A stretch of DNA of 64,000 nucleotides from CBDCWA01 sp965223255 (GCA_965223255.1 CBDCWA010000004.1:1612001-1676000); one strand, 5' to 3'; numbered from the stretch's first letter, positions 7,734 to 16,948 are shown. Numbers and translations are program-made. Notes: generated by a model from the letters alone, not told the origin.

Positions 7734-8559
7734 GAACACTGGGATGCAACAAATAGCACAGCCATTCACAAATCATGCGTGGCGACCAATGGGCGTCACT
7801 GCAATCAAATCCTTGATTCCAGAAGCGTCGCTCATAGCATCTCTATTGTGGGCAAGTCTGTTCATGATCGGCGTCGCCGACGCGCGCGCTGAAGGCGATA
7901 TTGAGCAGGGCAAGAGAGTATTCAGGCTCTGCATCGCCTGCCATAAGATTGGGCCAGGGGCGAGAAACCTGAGCGGGCCAAAACTCAATGGCATTGTTGG
8001 CCGAAAGGCCGGCACCGTTGAGGGGTTCAAGTATTCTCCCGCCAACAAGAAGGCTGGCGAACAGGGATGGATTTGGACCGAACAGGCATTGGATAAATAT
8101 TTGGAGAACCCGCGCAAGGCGATGCCTGGCAATCGGATGGTGTTCATCGGGATAAAAAGCGCGAAGGATAGAAAGAATCTCATCGCTTATCTCAAGTCAT
8201 TCAAGTCAAGTCAGCACCGCGGGACGACCAAGACCATGGACGCCGCATCAGCACCGGTCCAGCCGGGGGCTAAAACAAAGCGTTCGGCGAAGGCCGAGCG
8301 CGGGGGCAAATCCCAACCCAAACGGACGACGTCAGTCATATGGGTCGGTGGATCAACCCCGTCCAAACGGCCACCCGCCGCACCGCGCCTGAGAAGCTTC
8401 GAGAAGACGCCTGCCTGGTACCGCCGTGCTCTGGCAGGCCTGTCGAAGCCCTATCCGCCGAGCTTCCGGTTCCTCGAGGATCAAGGTGCTTGGTACACAC
8501 CATTCAATAGCTCGGGCATGACAAGCCCTTACGATCTGCGCGCTTGGCATAAAAGTTAG
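7726..8559 (+). CDS. class I cytochrome c fused to FLEDQGAWYTPFN module
   Basis: A 277-residue exported electron carrier. A long signal/anchor region (hydrophobic about 34-52) is followed by a class I cytochrome c domain with CIACH at 69-73 and the likely axial Met at 138 (PGNRMVF), as in c2/c552-type proteins. Residues about 160-200 form a Lys/Ala/Pro linker. Residues 207-277 are a second copy of the module seen at the end of the preceding protein. The ATG at 7726 overlaps that gene. It probably shuttles electrons between the five-haem protein or molybdoenzyme and the respiratory chain, while the module tethers it to a shared partner (inference). Confidence 0.85.
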   Translation: MNKNTGMQQIAQPFTNHAWRPMGVTAIKSLIPEASLIASLLWASLFMIGVADARAEGDIEQGKRVFRLCIACHKIGPGARNLSGPKLNGIVGRKAGTVEGFKYSPANKKAGEQGWIWTEQALDKYLENPRKAMPGNRMVFIGIKSAKDRKNLIAYLKSFKSSQHRGTTKTMDAASAPVQPGAKTKRSAKAERGGKSQPKRTTSVIWVGGSTPSKRPPAAPRLRSFEKTPAWYRRALAGLSKPYPPSFRFLEDQGAWYTPFNSSGMTSPYDLRAWHKS

Positions 8560-8629
8560 CTTCGCGCAGTGGGTGCCGACGGAGCCCCGGCGCGGTGTGA
8601 GAAACAGCATAAGAATATGAGATAAGAAG

Positions 8630-9490
8630 ATGATGCACAGAACGCTAACCTTGGCAGTGAGTTGCCTGTCCGTCGTTCTTGTCACAGGCAGCATTTATTC
8701 GTTTGCATGGTCAGAGAGTGGCACACGCAAGGGCGATTATGCTGCTGCGGTATGGAACAAACTTCATTTCTCACCAGCCATTGATCGCGCAAGAGATGAG
8801 CAGTGCCTTTCATGCCATAGCGAGATCCTCAAGCAAAAAGTGCGCACCAAGTCTCCCGCCGGGATAAAGGCGAAAGATTCAATTGCTTGGTATCAGGCAA
8901 TGGATACGTACACAGGAGATCAAGAAACGTTTCATTGGCGGCATATTTCTTCGCCTTTTGCAAAGGCTGTCATGAAGCTGTCGTGCAATTTCTGTCACCG
9001 TGGACACGATCCGCGTGAAGAGGCGCCAGGCTCGAGTGCAACCGCACCGCAAATTGGCAAAGCGACTGGGTTTGCCTTGCGCAAGACGGTTGATCCTTCG
9101 CAAACGTGCCTCAAGTGCCATGGCAGCTTTCCCTATAAGATCATGCAATTGCCGGGACCTTGGCACGAAGTGCGACCGTTAATGGAGTCACCGGAAATAA
9201 AAAACGGCTGCCTAGGCGCTTGTCACAAGGTAGCATTCCGCACCAATCGCCATAACGTGACCTATCTCAATCGCGACAAGATAGAGGAATTGTCCAAGGA
9301 CAACTCGGACACGTGCTTTGGCTGTCATGGCGGAAGGGCATGGTACCGGAATTCCTACCCTTATCCGCGAAATCCCTGGCCCGGCATGGACAAAGAGATT
9401 CCAAAGTGGGCCAAGGATAGGCCCACCCAATCCGAAGCGCGCTTTCGCATTGGCGACAAACAAGGCGCCGCGGCTGGCAAGACGAAATAG
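8630..9490 (+). CDS. five-haem periplasmic cytochrome c with one CX3CH site
   Basis: A 286-residue protein with an N-terminal signal or anchor (about residues 5-27). Covalent haem motifs are CLSCH (59-63), CNFCH (119-123), CLKCH (160-164), the atypical CLGACH (194-199) and CFGCH (229-233), with additional His residues (H102, H105, H126, H179, H208) available as distal ligands. It resembles small multihaem electron carriers but none I can name. The tail is Lys/Arg-rich. It sits directly before the molybdoenzyme gene and is its most likely redox partner. Confidence 0.85.
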   Translation: MMHRTLTLAVSCLSVVLVTGSIYSFAWSESGTRKGDYAAAVWNKLHFSPAIDRARDEQCLSCHSEILKQKVRTKSPAGIKAKDSIAWYQAMDTYTGDQETFHWRHISSPFAKAVMKLSCNFCHRGHDPREEAPGSSATAPQIGKATGFALRKTVDPSQTCLKCHGSFPYKIMQLPGPWHEVRPLMESPEIKNGCLGACHKVAFRTNRHNVTYLNRDKIEELSKDNSDTCFGCHGGRAWYRNSYPYPRNPWPGMDKEIPKWAKDRPTQSEARFRIGDKQGAAAGKTK

Positions 9491-9525
9491 CGGGCACGGC
9501 AGCAAAGTGTTGGAGGCAAAACCAT

Positions 9526-12060
9526 ATGAGTGTGAAGATTGACGTCCTCAGATCAGCTTTAAACCTGACGCGCCGCCGTTTCGTGCAACTGTCGGCGGCA
9601 AGTGCAGCCGCCGGTGCGGCAGGGCTTAAGCCGGAGCAGGCACAGGCGTTCGCCTATGAACCATATCCGACTGACGACGAGCTGACGACGATAGTAACAA
9701 GCTGCGCGCATAATTGCGGATCGCGTCACGCACTCGTTGCACACAAGAAAGGTGATGTAATTGTCAGGCTGTCATCGGATGACGGACGCTATCAGAAGGA
9801 TGGAGAATACGGCAAGGATACAGAGGACGAGCCGCAGGTGCGCGCCTGTCTGCGCGGACGGTCGTATCGTTCGCGGCTCTACTCGGCAGAGCGCCTGCTC
9901 CATCCCATGATTCGGGTCGGAGCGCGCGGTGAAGGGAAATTCAAACGCGCCTCCTGGGATACGGCGTTGGACTACATTGCCGAGCGCATAGTGAACATTA
10001 AGAATACCTATGGGCCAACTGCAATCCTGGACCAAAGCTATGCCGGCGCCTCATGGGGCGTCTTGCATCGCTCGGATCAGATCGAGGGGCTATTAGGGCG
10101 CTTTCTCGGCATTTTCGGTTGCCGCACGACGTCCTGGTCCGTGCCTTCGTATCAGGGAACGACTTTTTCGTCAGAAACGACCTTTGGCACGATTGAGGAT
10201 GGAAATGAGGATGATACGTTTGCCCACTCCAAGCTGATGATCATGTGGGGCTGGAATCCGGCCTACACATTTCATGGCGGCAATACATTCTACTATATGC
10301 GACTTGCAAAGCAGCGCGGATGCAAATTTGTCTTGGTGGACCCGCAATACACAGATTCAGCGGCCTCCTATGATGCCTGGTGGATTCCAATTCGGCCTAA
10401 TACGGATGCGGCAATGCTCGCGGCAATGGCCCACTATATCTTTGTCAACAAACTTCAAGATCAGAGCTTCATCAATCGCTTCTGCCTTGGCATGGACGCG
10501 GGCACAATGCCGGCATTCGCCACCGACCAGGAAAATTTCAGAGACTACATTCTTGGCAGGTATGACGGTCAACCTAAGTCTCCGGAATGGGCGCAAGAGA
10601 TCTGTGGTGTAAAGGCCGATGACATCAAGAAGCTCGCGCGGATGTATGCGACGACAAAGCCAGCGGCATTGAAAGCAAGCTGGGCGCCAGGGCGATGCGC
10701 ATACGGCGAACAGTATAGCAGGATGGCCGCGGCCCTTCAGGCAATGACCGGAAACATCGGTGTCTTGGGCGGCAGTGCTGAAGGCGTCGGCAAGGCCTGG
10801 AAAGCACAGGCTGCTGCGGGACCGGTAGATCAATACGCCAACATACATGCCGCTGCGATCAAGTCAGATAGATGGGCCGACTGCGTCCTTAATTACCCAA
10901 ATGTGCGCCGCGAAGATGTCGGCTTGTGGCCGAAGTCGGGCGCCATGGATGGGGTAATACCGAATATTCGAGCGATTTGGTGGCAAGCGTCCGACTGGTT
11001 TAACCAGCTCCCCAACATCAACAAACAAATAGAAGCGATCCAAAAGCTTGATCTCGTCGTCTGCCAAGATTCGACCATTACGCCATCTGGGATATGGGCC
11101 GATGTGCTTCTGCCGGTTGCTACCCACTTCGAGCGCCACGATGTGGCCCTGCCTTGGTACAAGGGCCACTACTATATTCATAGGCCGAAGGTGATCGAGC
11201 CGCTTGGAGAAAGCAAGACCGACTGGCAGATTTTCACCGAGCTCGCGTTCCGACTCGGATTTGGCAAGACCATGAATCCACTTGCCTCCCGCGACTATTT
11301 CCACAACGATGATGCGACCGACGAGGCGTATCTCAGGGATTGGTGGGAAAAGCGCGTCATGGGGTATCAAGGAGTTACGATGCCCTGGGATGAGTTCAAG
11401 AAACGCGGCATCTACAAATTCCGACTGGACAAGCCCCATGTTGCCTTTCGCGAGCAGATTGAGGAGGGCAAACCATTCAAGACCACCTCCGGCAAGATCG
11501 AGATATTCTCTATCAAACTATCGAACATTAAGGACTTTCGCCAAACGCAGTTTGGTTATCCTATCCCCGCAATCCCAAAATGGATTGAGCCATGGGAAGG
11601 CAGGCGCGATCCAAAGGTGCGCCAATATCCATTCCAGATGATCACGCCACACCCACGTTGGCGAACGCACTCAATATTCAACAACATCGGGTGGCTTCGG
11701 GAGACCTATGAGCAGGAAGTGACAATCAATGCGGACGATGCCGAGAAGCTCGGCATTAAGACAGGGGACAACGTCTACATCTGGAATGAGCGAGGCGCGA
11801 CGGTGACACCAGCCTATGTGACACAACGACTGATGCCGGGCGTCGTTGTGCTTTACGAAGGCGCTTGGATGGATCGGGACACAAAGGGTATCGACCGGTC
11901 CGGCAATCCGGATTTCCTGACCCTGGATGCGCCCAGCCCTGCAGGGGCATTTGCATACAATACGCTGTTGGTAAACATGCAGAAGACCGATCTGCCGCAT
12001 CGACCCGGCTGGGACAAGCTCGCAACGGCACGCAGCCACGTCTTCCGGCGTGACAATTGA
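9526..12060 (+). CDS. Tat-exported molybdopterin oxidoreductase, DmsA-like catalytic subunit
   Basis: An 844-residue catalytic subunit of the DMSO-reductase family, which binds bis-MGD and one Fe-S cluster. The Tat signal is TRRRFVQ at 15-21. The cluster-binding region reads C60-x3-C64-x3-H68 and, 40 residues on, C108 in RACLRGRS. The segment around RACLRGRS and the VGARGEGKF motif match the DmsA/YnfE branch. His68 stands where DmsA-type proteins have a third Cys. The molybdenum ligand is probably a Ser near 205-208. Encoded next are a four-cluster Fe-S subunit and a TorD-like chaperone, but no DmsC/NrfD membrane anchor is present; multihaem cytochromes replace it. The substrate (S- or N-oxide, methionine sulfoxide, oxyanion or a donor) cannot be deduced. 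Confidence 0.9.
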   Translation: MSVKIDVLRSALNLTRRRFVQLSAASAAAGAAGLKPEQAQAFAYEPYPTDDELTTIVTSCAHNCGSRHALVAHKKGDVIVRLSSDDGRYQKDGEYGKDTEDEPQVRACLRGRSYRSRLYSAERLLHPMIRVGARGEGKFKRASWDTALDYIAERIVNIKNTYGPTAILDQSYAGASWGVLHRSDQIEGLLGRFLGIFGCRTTSWSVPSYQGTTFSSETTFGTIEDGNEDDTFAHSKLMIMWGWNPAYTFHGGNTFYYMRLAKQRGCKFVLVDPQYTDSAASYDAWWIPIRPNTDAAMLAAMAHYIFVNKLQDQSFINRFCLGMDAGTMPAFATDQENFRDYILGRYDGQPKSPEWAQEICGVKADDIKKLARMYATTKPAALKASWAPGRCAYGEQYSRMAAALQAMTGNIGVLGGSAEGVGKAWKAQAAAGPVDQYANIHAAAIKSDRWADCVLNYPNVRREDVGLWPKSGAMDGVIPNIRAIWWQASDWFNQLPNINKQIEAIQKLDLVVCQDSTITPSGIWADVLLPVATHFERHDVALPWYKGHYYIHRPKVIEPLGESKTDWQIFTELAFRLGFGKTMNPLASRDYFHNDDATDEAYLRDWWEKRVMGYQGVTMPWDEFKKRGIYKFRLDKPHVAFREQIEEGKPFKTTSGKIEIFSIKLSNIKDFRQTQFGYPIPAIPKWIEPWEGRRDPKVRQYPFQMITPHPRWRTHSIFNNIGWLRETYEQEVTINADDAEKLGIKTGDNVYIWNERGATVTPAYVTQRLMPGVVVLYEGAWMDRDTKGIDRSGNPDFLTLDAPSPAGAFAYNTLLVNMQKTDLPHRPGWDKLATARSHVFRRDN

Positions 12061-12077
12061 TGATTGGGGACACAGAT

Positions 12078-12746
12078 ATGGCAAAGGCGCCGATTGACAA
12101 GAAGAAGATAAAGAACGCGGTAAAACGCAAGAAACAAGACGTTTACAAGCCAGTGGTTCCCCACCAACAGCTCGGGTTTATCCATAACAATGTCGATTGT
12201 ATCGGGTGCAGGGCTTGCGAGATTGCTTGTAAGGATAAGAATGGGTTAGCACCCGGACCAAGATTCCGCAGAGTACAATATATCGAGGGTGGCACATATC
12301 CCGAGGTGTTTGCATACAAGGTAAATATGTCGTGCAATCACTGCGCTGAACCTGCCTGCCTTCCCGCCTGTCCCACCGGCGCGATCTACAAACGGAAAAA
12401 GGATGGTATTGTCGACATTGACTCGACGTTGTGCATCGGATGCCGGCGCTGCGAGGCCACATGCCCCTACGGCGCACCGCAATACATCCCTGATCAAAAT
12501 ATCGTTTCTAAGTGTAATATGTGCGTGGATGAGATTGATGCCGGTCGTAAGCCCTATTGCGTGATGGCCTGCATGATGCGCGTGCTCGATATTGGTCCGA
12601 TAGACAAATTGCGTGATGGGACTTGGGACACTAAAGCCAAGGCAAAGCAGGAGAAAGTTGTACGTCAGGTGCAGAATATGGCGGATCCGGAGCTAACCAA
12701 TCCATCGATCGTATTCGTCGCGCATAGCAAGGGCAAAGTGAAATAG
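12078..12746 (+). CDS. four-cluster Fe-S electron-transfer subunit, DmsB/NrfC-like
   Basis: A 222-residue ferredoxin-type subunit. Four Cys groups, beginning CIGCRACEIAC, CNHCAEPAC, CIGCRRCEATC and CNMC, supply ligands for four [4Fe-4S] clusters in the usual pairwise-swapped arrangement of DmsB/NrfC proteins. The N-terminus is Lys-rich and has no signal peptide, so it is expected to be co-exported with the Tat-bearing catalytic subunit. The ATG at 12078 has GGGGA upstream. An ATG at 12060 that overlaps the preceding stop (TGATG) would add six residues and is equally possible. Confidence 0.9.
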   Translation: MAKAPIDKKKIKNAVKRKKQDVYKPVVPHQQLGFIHNNVDCIGCRACEIACKDKNGLAPGPRFRRVQYIEGGTYPEVFAYKVNMSCNHCAEPACLPACPTGAIYKRKKDGIVDIDSTLCIGCRRCEATCPYGAPQYIPDQNIVSKCNMCVDEIDAGRKPYCVMACMMRVLDIGPIDKLRDGTWDTKAKAKQEKVVRQVQNMADPELTNPSIVFVAHSKGKVK

Positions 12747-12842
12747 GCGGTATGCTGCCGTGTTCGTGAACCACCCTGCGCCTTTTCCAATGCGCACTCA
12801 CCTAGAGCGTTTCAAGTGCACAAACCTATCAGAGGTGCCCAC

Positions 12843-12864
12843 CATGCTGGCCCTAGCCAGCATG
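12843..12864 (+). promoter_or_regulatory. hairpin between Fe-S and chaperone genes
   Basis: Perfect stem CATGCTGGC/GCCAGCATG with a 4-base loop, ending 20 bp before the chaperone start. There is no T-run. It probably modulates translation or mRNA stability of the chaperone within the operon. Confidence 0.4.
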
Positions 12865-12884
12865 CAGGGCGGGAGAATTCATTC

Positions 12885-13643
12885 GTGCAAGACCATGGAC
12901 AAAGCGAAGCTGAACTTCTTGCTGCTTTCAGAGAGTCGGTCGATGATGACCTGAAGTTGATTGCAGCACTGCACGATCGCGAGATCGATGCACCTGCGAT
13001 CGCGCAGCTCAAACAACTGAGGTTTCCCAGTGGCCTCGGTTTTAATCTGTCAAAGTCGGCAGCGAAACAAGCCCAACGACAAATGATCGATGCTCTTGCG
13101 GATCTGCCGGATGTACCCGATCAAGCGCTTCTCGATGAACTCGCCGTCGATTTTGCAGCAATCTATCTGACCTATCGCTACCGGGCCGCGCCAACGGAAT
13201 CCGTGTGGCTCGATAAGGACCATCTCGAGCGCCAGCAACCTATGTTTCAGACCCGAGCCGCCTACCGCCGAAGAGGTCTGAAGGTCGTCAACTGGAACGT
13301 GAGGTCTGAAGATCACCTGGTCACTCAACTGCTTTTTGTGGCGCATTTGATTGGCGAATGTCGCGACGAAGTGGCGCTAGCGGATGCTGCAGCGTTCCTT
13401 GACCAGCACTTGCTCCGTTGGATTGACATCTTCGCCTTGAGTGTAGCGCAACGTTGCAGCGCTCGTTTTTATAGCGCCCTCGGCTCGCTGACAGCTGCCT
13501 ATTTGGACGAGCTGCGCGATGTTCTCGCAGAGATCCTGGATGAACCGCGACCCCAAATCGTAACAGCCGATCAGATTCTGCAGCCACCCGACGAAGCCGA
13601 GCAGCACACTCCAATCGCACCGGCCGTTGGTCCAAGCTGGTGA
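12885..13643 (+). CDS. TorD/DmsD-family molybdoenzyme chaperone
   Basis: A 252-residue all-helical cytoplasmic protein. TorD hallmarks are the P.ESVWL segment and the later EDHLVTQLLFVAHL motif, followed by a final helix pair. Such proteins bind the Tat signal of their partner molybdoenzyme and hold it until cofactor insertion, so the client is expected to be the enzyme at 9526. I chose the GTG at 12885 because GGGAG precedes it by 9 bases. A GTG at 12816 would add 23 non-conserved residues and run through the hairpin. It converges with the regulator gene 21 bp away. Confidence 0.82.
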   Translation: MQDHGQSEAELLAAFRESVDDDLKLIAALHDREIDAPAIAQLKQLRFPSGLGFNLSKSAAKQAQRQMIDALADLPDVPDQALLDELAVDFAAIYLTYRYRAAPTESVWLDKDHLERQQPMFQTRAAYRRRGLKVVNWNVRSEDHLVTQLLFVAHLIGECRDEVALADAAAFLDQHLLRWIDIFALSVAQRCSARFYSALGSLTAAYLDELRDVLAEILDEPRPQIVTADQILQPPDEAEQHTPIAPAVGPSW

Positions 13644-13664
13644 TCAACCAGCGAATGGGTGCCG

Positions 13665-15047
13665 TTAGTCGCTGCGTTCACTAACGCTAAGTCCATGCTT
13701 CTTGAGCAACCTGTACGTGTTGCGCTCGCTTATTCCCAATACTTCAGCAATCCGCGAGCGATGTCCGCCGTATTTTACGACCAATCTAGCCAGGTAATCT
13801 CGCCGGATTTCCTCTAACGTTGGCTCGTGATCAAACATGAACGCCGCCGTTTCACAACGAGACGACTGAGCGCTGGGTGGAGCACTCAACCCCAGGTGCC
13901 GTGCTCGGATAGTAACGTCGTCGCCAGATACCAGGATTGCCCGCTCTATGACGTTTCTAAGCTCGCGAACATTGCCTGGCCATGAGTATGCGGTAAGCAC
14001 CTCAATGGCATCCTTGCTCAATATCTTCTGCCGGGCGCGCTGAAAAGATCTGGTATCCAAAAACAGCTCTGACAGCACCGCGATGTCCTCGCGCCGCTGT
14101 CGCAGCGGTGGTACACTGATCACAACTGTAGCCAAGCGATAGTAAAGGTCAGATCGAAATCGTCCCTCGTCGATGGATGCTATAAGGTCACGATTAGTTG
14201 CAGCGACGATGCGCGCGTCACTGATTATCTTCTGGGTGCCGCCGACGCGCCGAAATTCTCCGGTCTCAAGCACGCGCAGTAGTTTTGCCTGCATCGACGC
14301 AGGCAATTCGCCGATTTCGTCAAGGAACAGTGTTCCGCCCTCGGCAATTTCGATCAAGCCCTGCTTGCGCCGGTCCGCTCCTGTAAATGCCCCTTTCTCG
14401 TGACCAAACAACTCCGATTCGAACAGCGTCTCTTGTAATGTCGTTGCATCCACAGGCACAAAGTTGGAATCCGCACGATCGCTCAGCTGGTGAATGGCTT
14501 TTGCTACAAGCTCCTTGCCGACGCCACTTTCGCCCTCGATTAGAACCGTTGAATCGCTTGGTGCGACCAACTCAATAAGATGTGCCATTTCCTCAAAAGC
14601 ATTGCTCCGTCCAACCATAATCTTCTTGATGTTGGGATTTAGTTGTTCTCGGCAATACTGGTAGCTGCGCCTCAAGGAGCTGTTTTCCAATGCTCGGCCA
14701 ATAGCAAACTCCAGTTCGGACGGATTGATCGGTTTCGTCAGATAGTCAACCGCACCAGACCGGATAGCTTCGACTGCATGCCGAATGCTTCCGTACGCCG
14801 TCAGAACGAGCACAGGGCATTGAGCTGAAAGTTCCGGCAAACACTGGATACCATCGATGTCGGGAAGTCTGATATCGAGGAGAGCAAGAGCGGGATCATG
14901 AGTCTCCAGCGTCACCTTGGCTTCCTCCCATGAATAGACGCCAGTTGGCTGATAGCCCATCGCCCGCAGTTGTTCGATCAGAAAATGATTAAGTGCCTTG
15001 TCGTCCTCTATGACAAGAAGATGCTTACCTTTCTTTCTTTGCGTCAT
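13665..15047 (-). CDS. NtrC-family sigma-54 response regulator
   Basis: A 460-residue activator. The receiver domain (about 8-120) has phospho-acceptor Asp58. The AAA+ domain has Walker A GESGVGKE (172-179), the sigma-54 contact loop GAFTGA (219-224) and Walker B LFLDEIG (240-246). A Fis-type helix-turn-helix forms the C-terminus (about 425-455). The start overlaps the kinase stop (ATGA), so they are translationally coupled partners. It should act on the three sigma-54 promoters at 4588, 5819 and 18662, including its own operon. Confidence 0.93.
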   Translation of the reverse strand: MTQRKKGKHLLVIEDDKALNHFLIEQLRAMGYQPTGVYSWEEAKVTLETHDPALALLDIRLPDIDGIQCLPELSAQCPVLVLTAYGSIRHAVEAIRSGAVDYLTKPINPSELEFAIGRALENSSLRRSYQYCREQLNPNIKKIMVGRSNAFEEMAHLIELVAPSDSTVLIEGESGVGKELVAKAIHQLSDRADSNFVPVDATTLQETLFESELFGHEKGAFTGADRRKQGLIEIAEGGTLFLDEIGELPASMQAKLLRVLETGEFRRVGGTQKIISDARIVAATNRDLIASIDEGRFRSDLYYRLATVVISVPPLRQRREDIAVLSELFLDTRSFQRARQKILSKDAIEVLTAYSWPGNVRELRNVIERAILVSGDDVTIRARHLGLSAPPSAQSSRCETAAFMFDHEPTLEEIRRDYLARLVVKYGGHRSRIAEVLGISERNTYRLLKKHGLSVSERSD

Positions 15048-16948
15048 GATAGTTCTTTCGCTACTTCTGCAGAAGGCAATGTGACAACGAATCTAGTCCC
15101 CTCACCAACCACGCTCGTCACATCTAACCTGCCGCCGCTTCGTTTGACTATTTCTTGGCATATTGAAAGCCCAAGCCCTGTTCCGTGAACGCCGTCGGCA
15201 CGTTTACTCCAGAAGGGATCGAATATTTTGGCGAGATCGCTCTTCTTGATCCCCACGCCAGTGTCCTCAAAGACCAGCTCGACCACATCTTCGCAGACTG
15301 AGCCCGAAACCAGCAGGCGCCCGCCATCAGGCATGGCATGCAGAGCGTTCTGTGCGATGTTTAGCACCATCATTCTCATCTCGCTGTCGGAGCCGATTGA
15401 TCTGAGTTCACTCTCAAGATCCATCGATATGTCGACCTCTGACTTCAGTGCCTCAGCGTTGAGTAGGGAGAGAACCTCGAACACGACGTTGTTGAGATTT
15501 ACAAGTTCGCGGTGCTCGCTTGCTGGTGCGCTAAGCTTCAAAAGACGCGACGTAACTTCTATGCAGCGCGTTATCTGATCTTCGATAATGTCAAGATACT
15601 TGCTTGCCTTCTCGTCCCGACCCTCCCGTAGAGCTCTTTTCGCTGAGTCGAAGCCCAAAAGTATGGACGCAAGAGGGTTGTGAATCTCGTGTGCAACACC
15701 CGCGGCCAGGAAGCCAATTTCCGACAGCCGCTGCTCTTGCGATAGCCGCACGTCCTTGCTCAGGTCTCTAATGACCTCCACAACGAATTTTTTTTGCGTG
15801 TCGTCAATAGTGATTTCAAGCAGCGCTGCTGAGACCTCGACCGGGATTTCTTTCTCATCGGCGCTCACATGAGAATGCCGACAAGTCAAGACCTGCCCTC
15901 CTTTCTGCAGTTCATGCAGCGGACAGCTGACCAAGCTCGCTGGGCAAGGCGATTCACGAGAATGGCTGGACCAATAGCAGGGTCGCTGTACCACCTCAGA
16001 CCGCGCGCGATGCTGTTGTTCGCAGAATGCGCGGTTAGCCTTGACGACCTGATAGTTCATGTCGATCACGCGCACTCCATCGGGCATTATGTCGATCAGG
16101 TCCTGCAAATACCGCTCTCTGGTCTCTATATTGTGTACAGCTTGAGCGATACGAGCGGACATGTCGTTAAAGGCACGTCCAAGCCGCCCAATCTCATCGG
16201 AGCTTTTTAGCGGCACACGGTGACCCAGTTGGCCCAGCGACATCTTATCCGCTGCCTCGGTCAGTCCTTTCACAGGTGCGAGCACGAACCAGTTAAGCAG
16301 AAATCCGATGCCACCAATGGTAGTCAGCACGACTGCTATTCCGGCACCACTCAGCATCAATACTGCAAACATTGTGTCGCGTCTGATGTTCGTTGCGTCA
16401 TAGTCAACGACGAGAATTCCGTTTATTGGGTGGGTATCAATCTGGCCATGGCATTTAGTGCATGGGCCGCGGTTGCGGACCGGGTTTATGCTGCGCAGAA
16501 TGTCACCAGCAACGGCGTCCGCAACGAAGGCCGAACGGGGCCCGTGCCCTTTTATTGTTGCCTTGCAGTCTGGGCACAACTCACCTGCTTCGAGATCAAA
16601 ACGTCGGCCAAGCTGTATCTTGTTGCTCGCAAATCTGACTTCACCATTCGGCGCAAGAATCATGACACCGGAAATATTCTCCTGTTCACCCAATCGTTCG
16701 ACCATTTTCCTCAGGCCAACGATGTCACGATTGAGCATCGCATTCTCAAGCCCCAGCTGCAGCAGGCGGTTGACCTCCGTGGATGCTGCGCTGCGTTCCC
16801 TCAGGATTTGATCACGATAGGAGAGAATGACCAACGCAAGGAAACAGATCGATGCAAACGTTAGGCTTGCGACAAGGATCAGGGTTATTTTCCGCCTTAG
16901 GCTTGCAGCAGACCACCTGGCTAGGTCATTCCATAACTGTCCCATCAT
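15044..16948 (-). CDS. sensor histidine kinase with periplasmic haem-c motif
   Basis: A 634-residue kinase. A first membrane helix (about 21-43) precedes a periplasmic domain (44-193) that contains CPDC (125-128) and CTKCH (163-167), the latter a covalent haem-attachment motif. A second helix (194-221), HAMP (222-275) and a PAS domain (about 280-395) follow. The PAS has a Cys cluster (C324, C335, C342, C356) of the kind seen in some deltaproteobacterial kinases. The H-box HEIHNPL carries His420, and the ATPase has its N, G1 and G2 boxes (NIAQNAL, DTGVGI, GTGLGL). Haem in the periplasmic domain suggests sensing of redox state or a small ligand (inference). It overlaps both neighbouring genes by 4 bp. 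Confidence 0.9.
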   Translation of the reverse strand: MMGQLWNDLARWSAASLRRKITLILVASLTFASICFLALVILSYRDQILRERSAASTEVNRLLQLGLENAMLNRDIVGLRKMVERLGEQENISGVMILAPNGEVRFASNKIQLGRRFDLEAGELCPDCKATIKGHGPRSAFVADAVAGDILRSINPVRNRGPCTKCHGQIDTHPINGILVVDYDATNIRRDTMFAVLMLSGAGIAVVLTTIGGIGFLLNWFVLAPVKGLTEAADKMSLGQLGHRVPLKSSDEIGRLGRAFNDMSARIAQAVHNIETRERYLQDLIDIMPDGVRVIDMNYQVVKANRAFCEQQHRARSEVVQRPCYWSSHSRESPCPASLVSCPLHELQKGGQVLTCRHSHVSADEKEIPVEVSAALLEITIDDTQKKFVVEVIRDLSKDVRLSQEQRLSEIGFLAAGVAHEIHNPLASILLGFDSAKRALREGRDEKASKYLDIIEDQITRCIEVTSRLLKLSAPASEHRELVNLNNVVFEVLSLLNAEALKSEVDISMDLESELRSIGSDSEMRMMVLNIAQNALHAMPDGGRLLVSGSVCEDVVELVFEDTGVGIKKSDLAKIFDPFWSKRADGVHGTGLGLSICQEIVKRSGGRLDVTSVVGEGTRFVVTLPSAEVAKELS

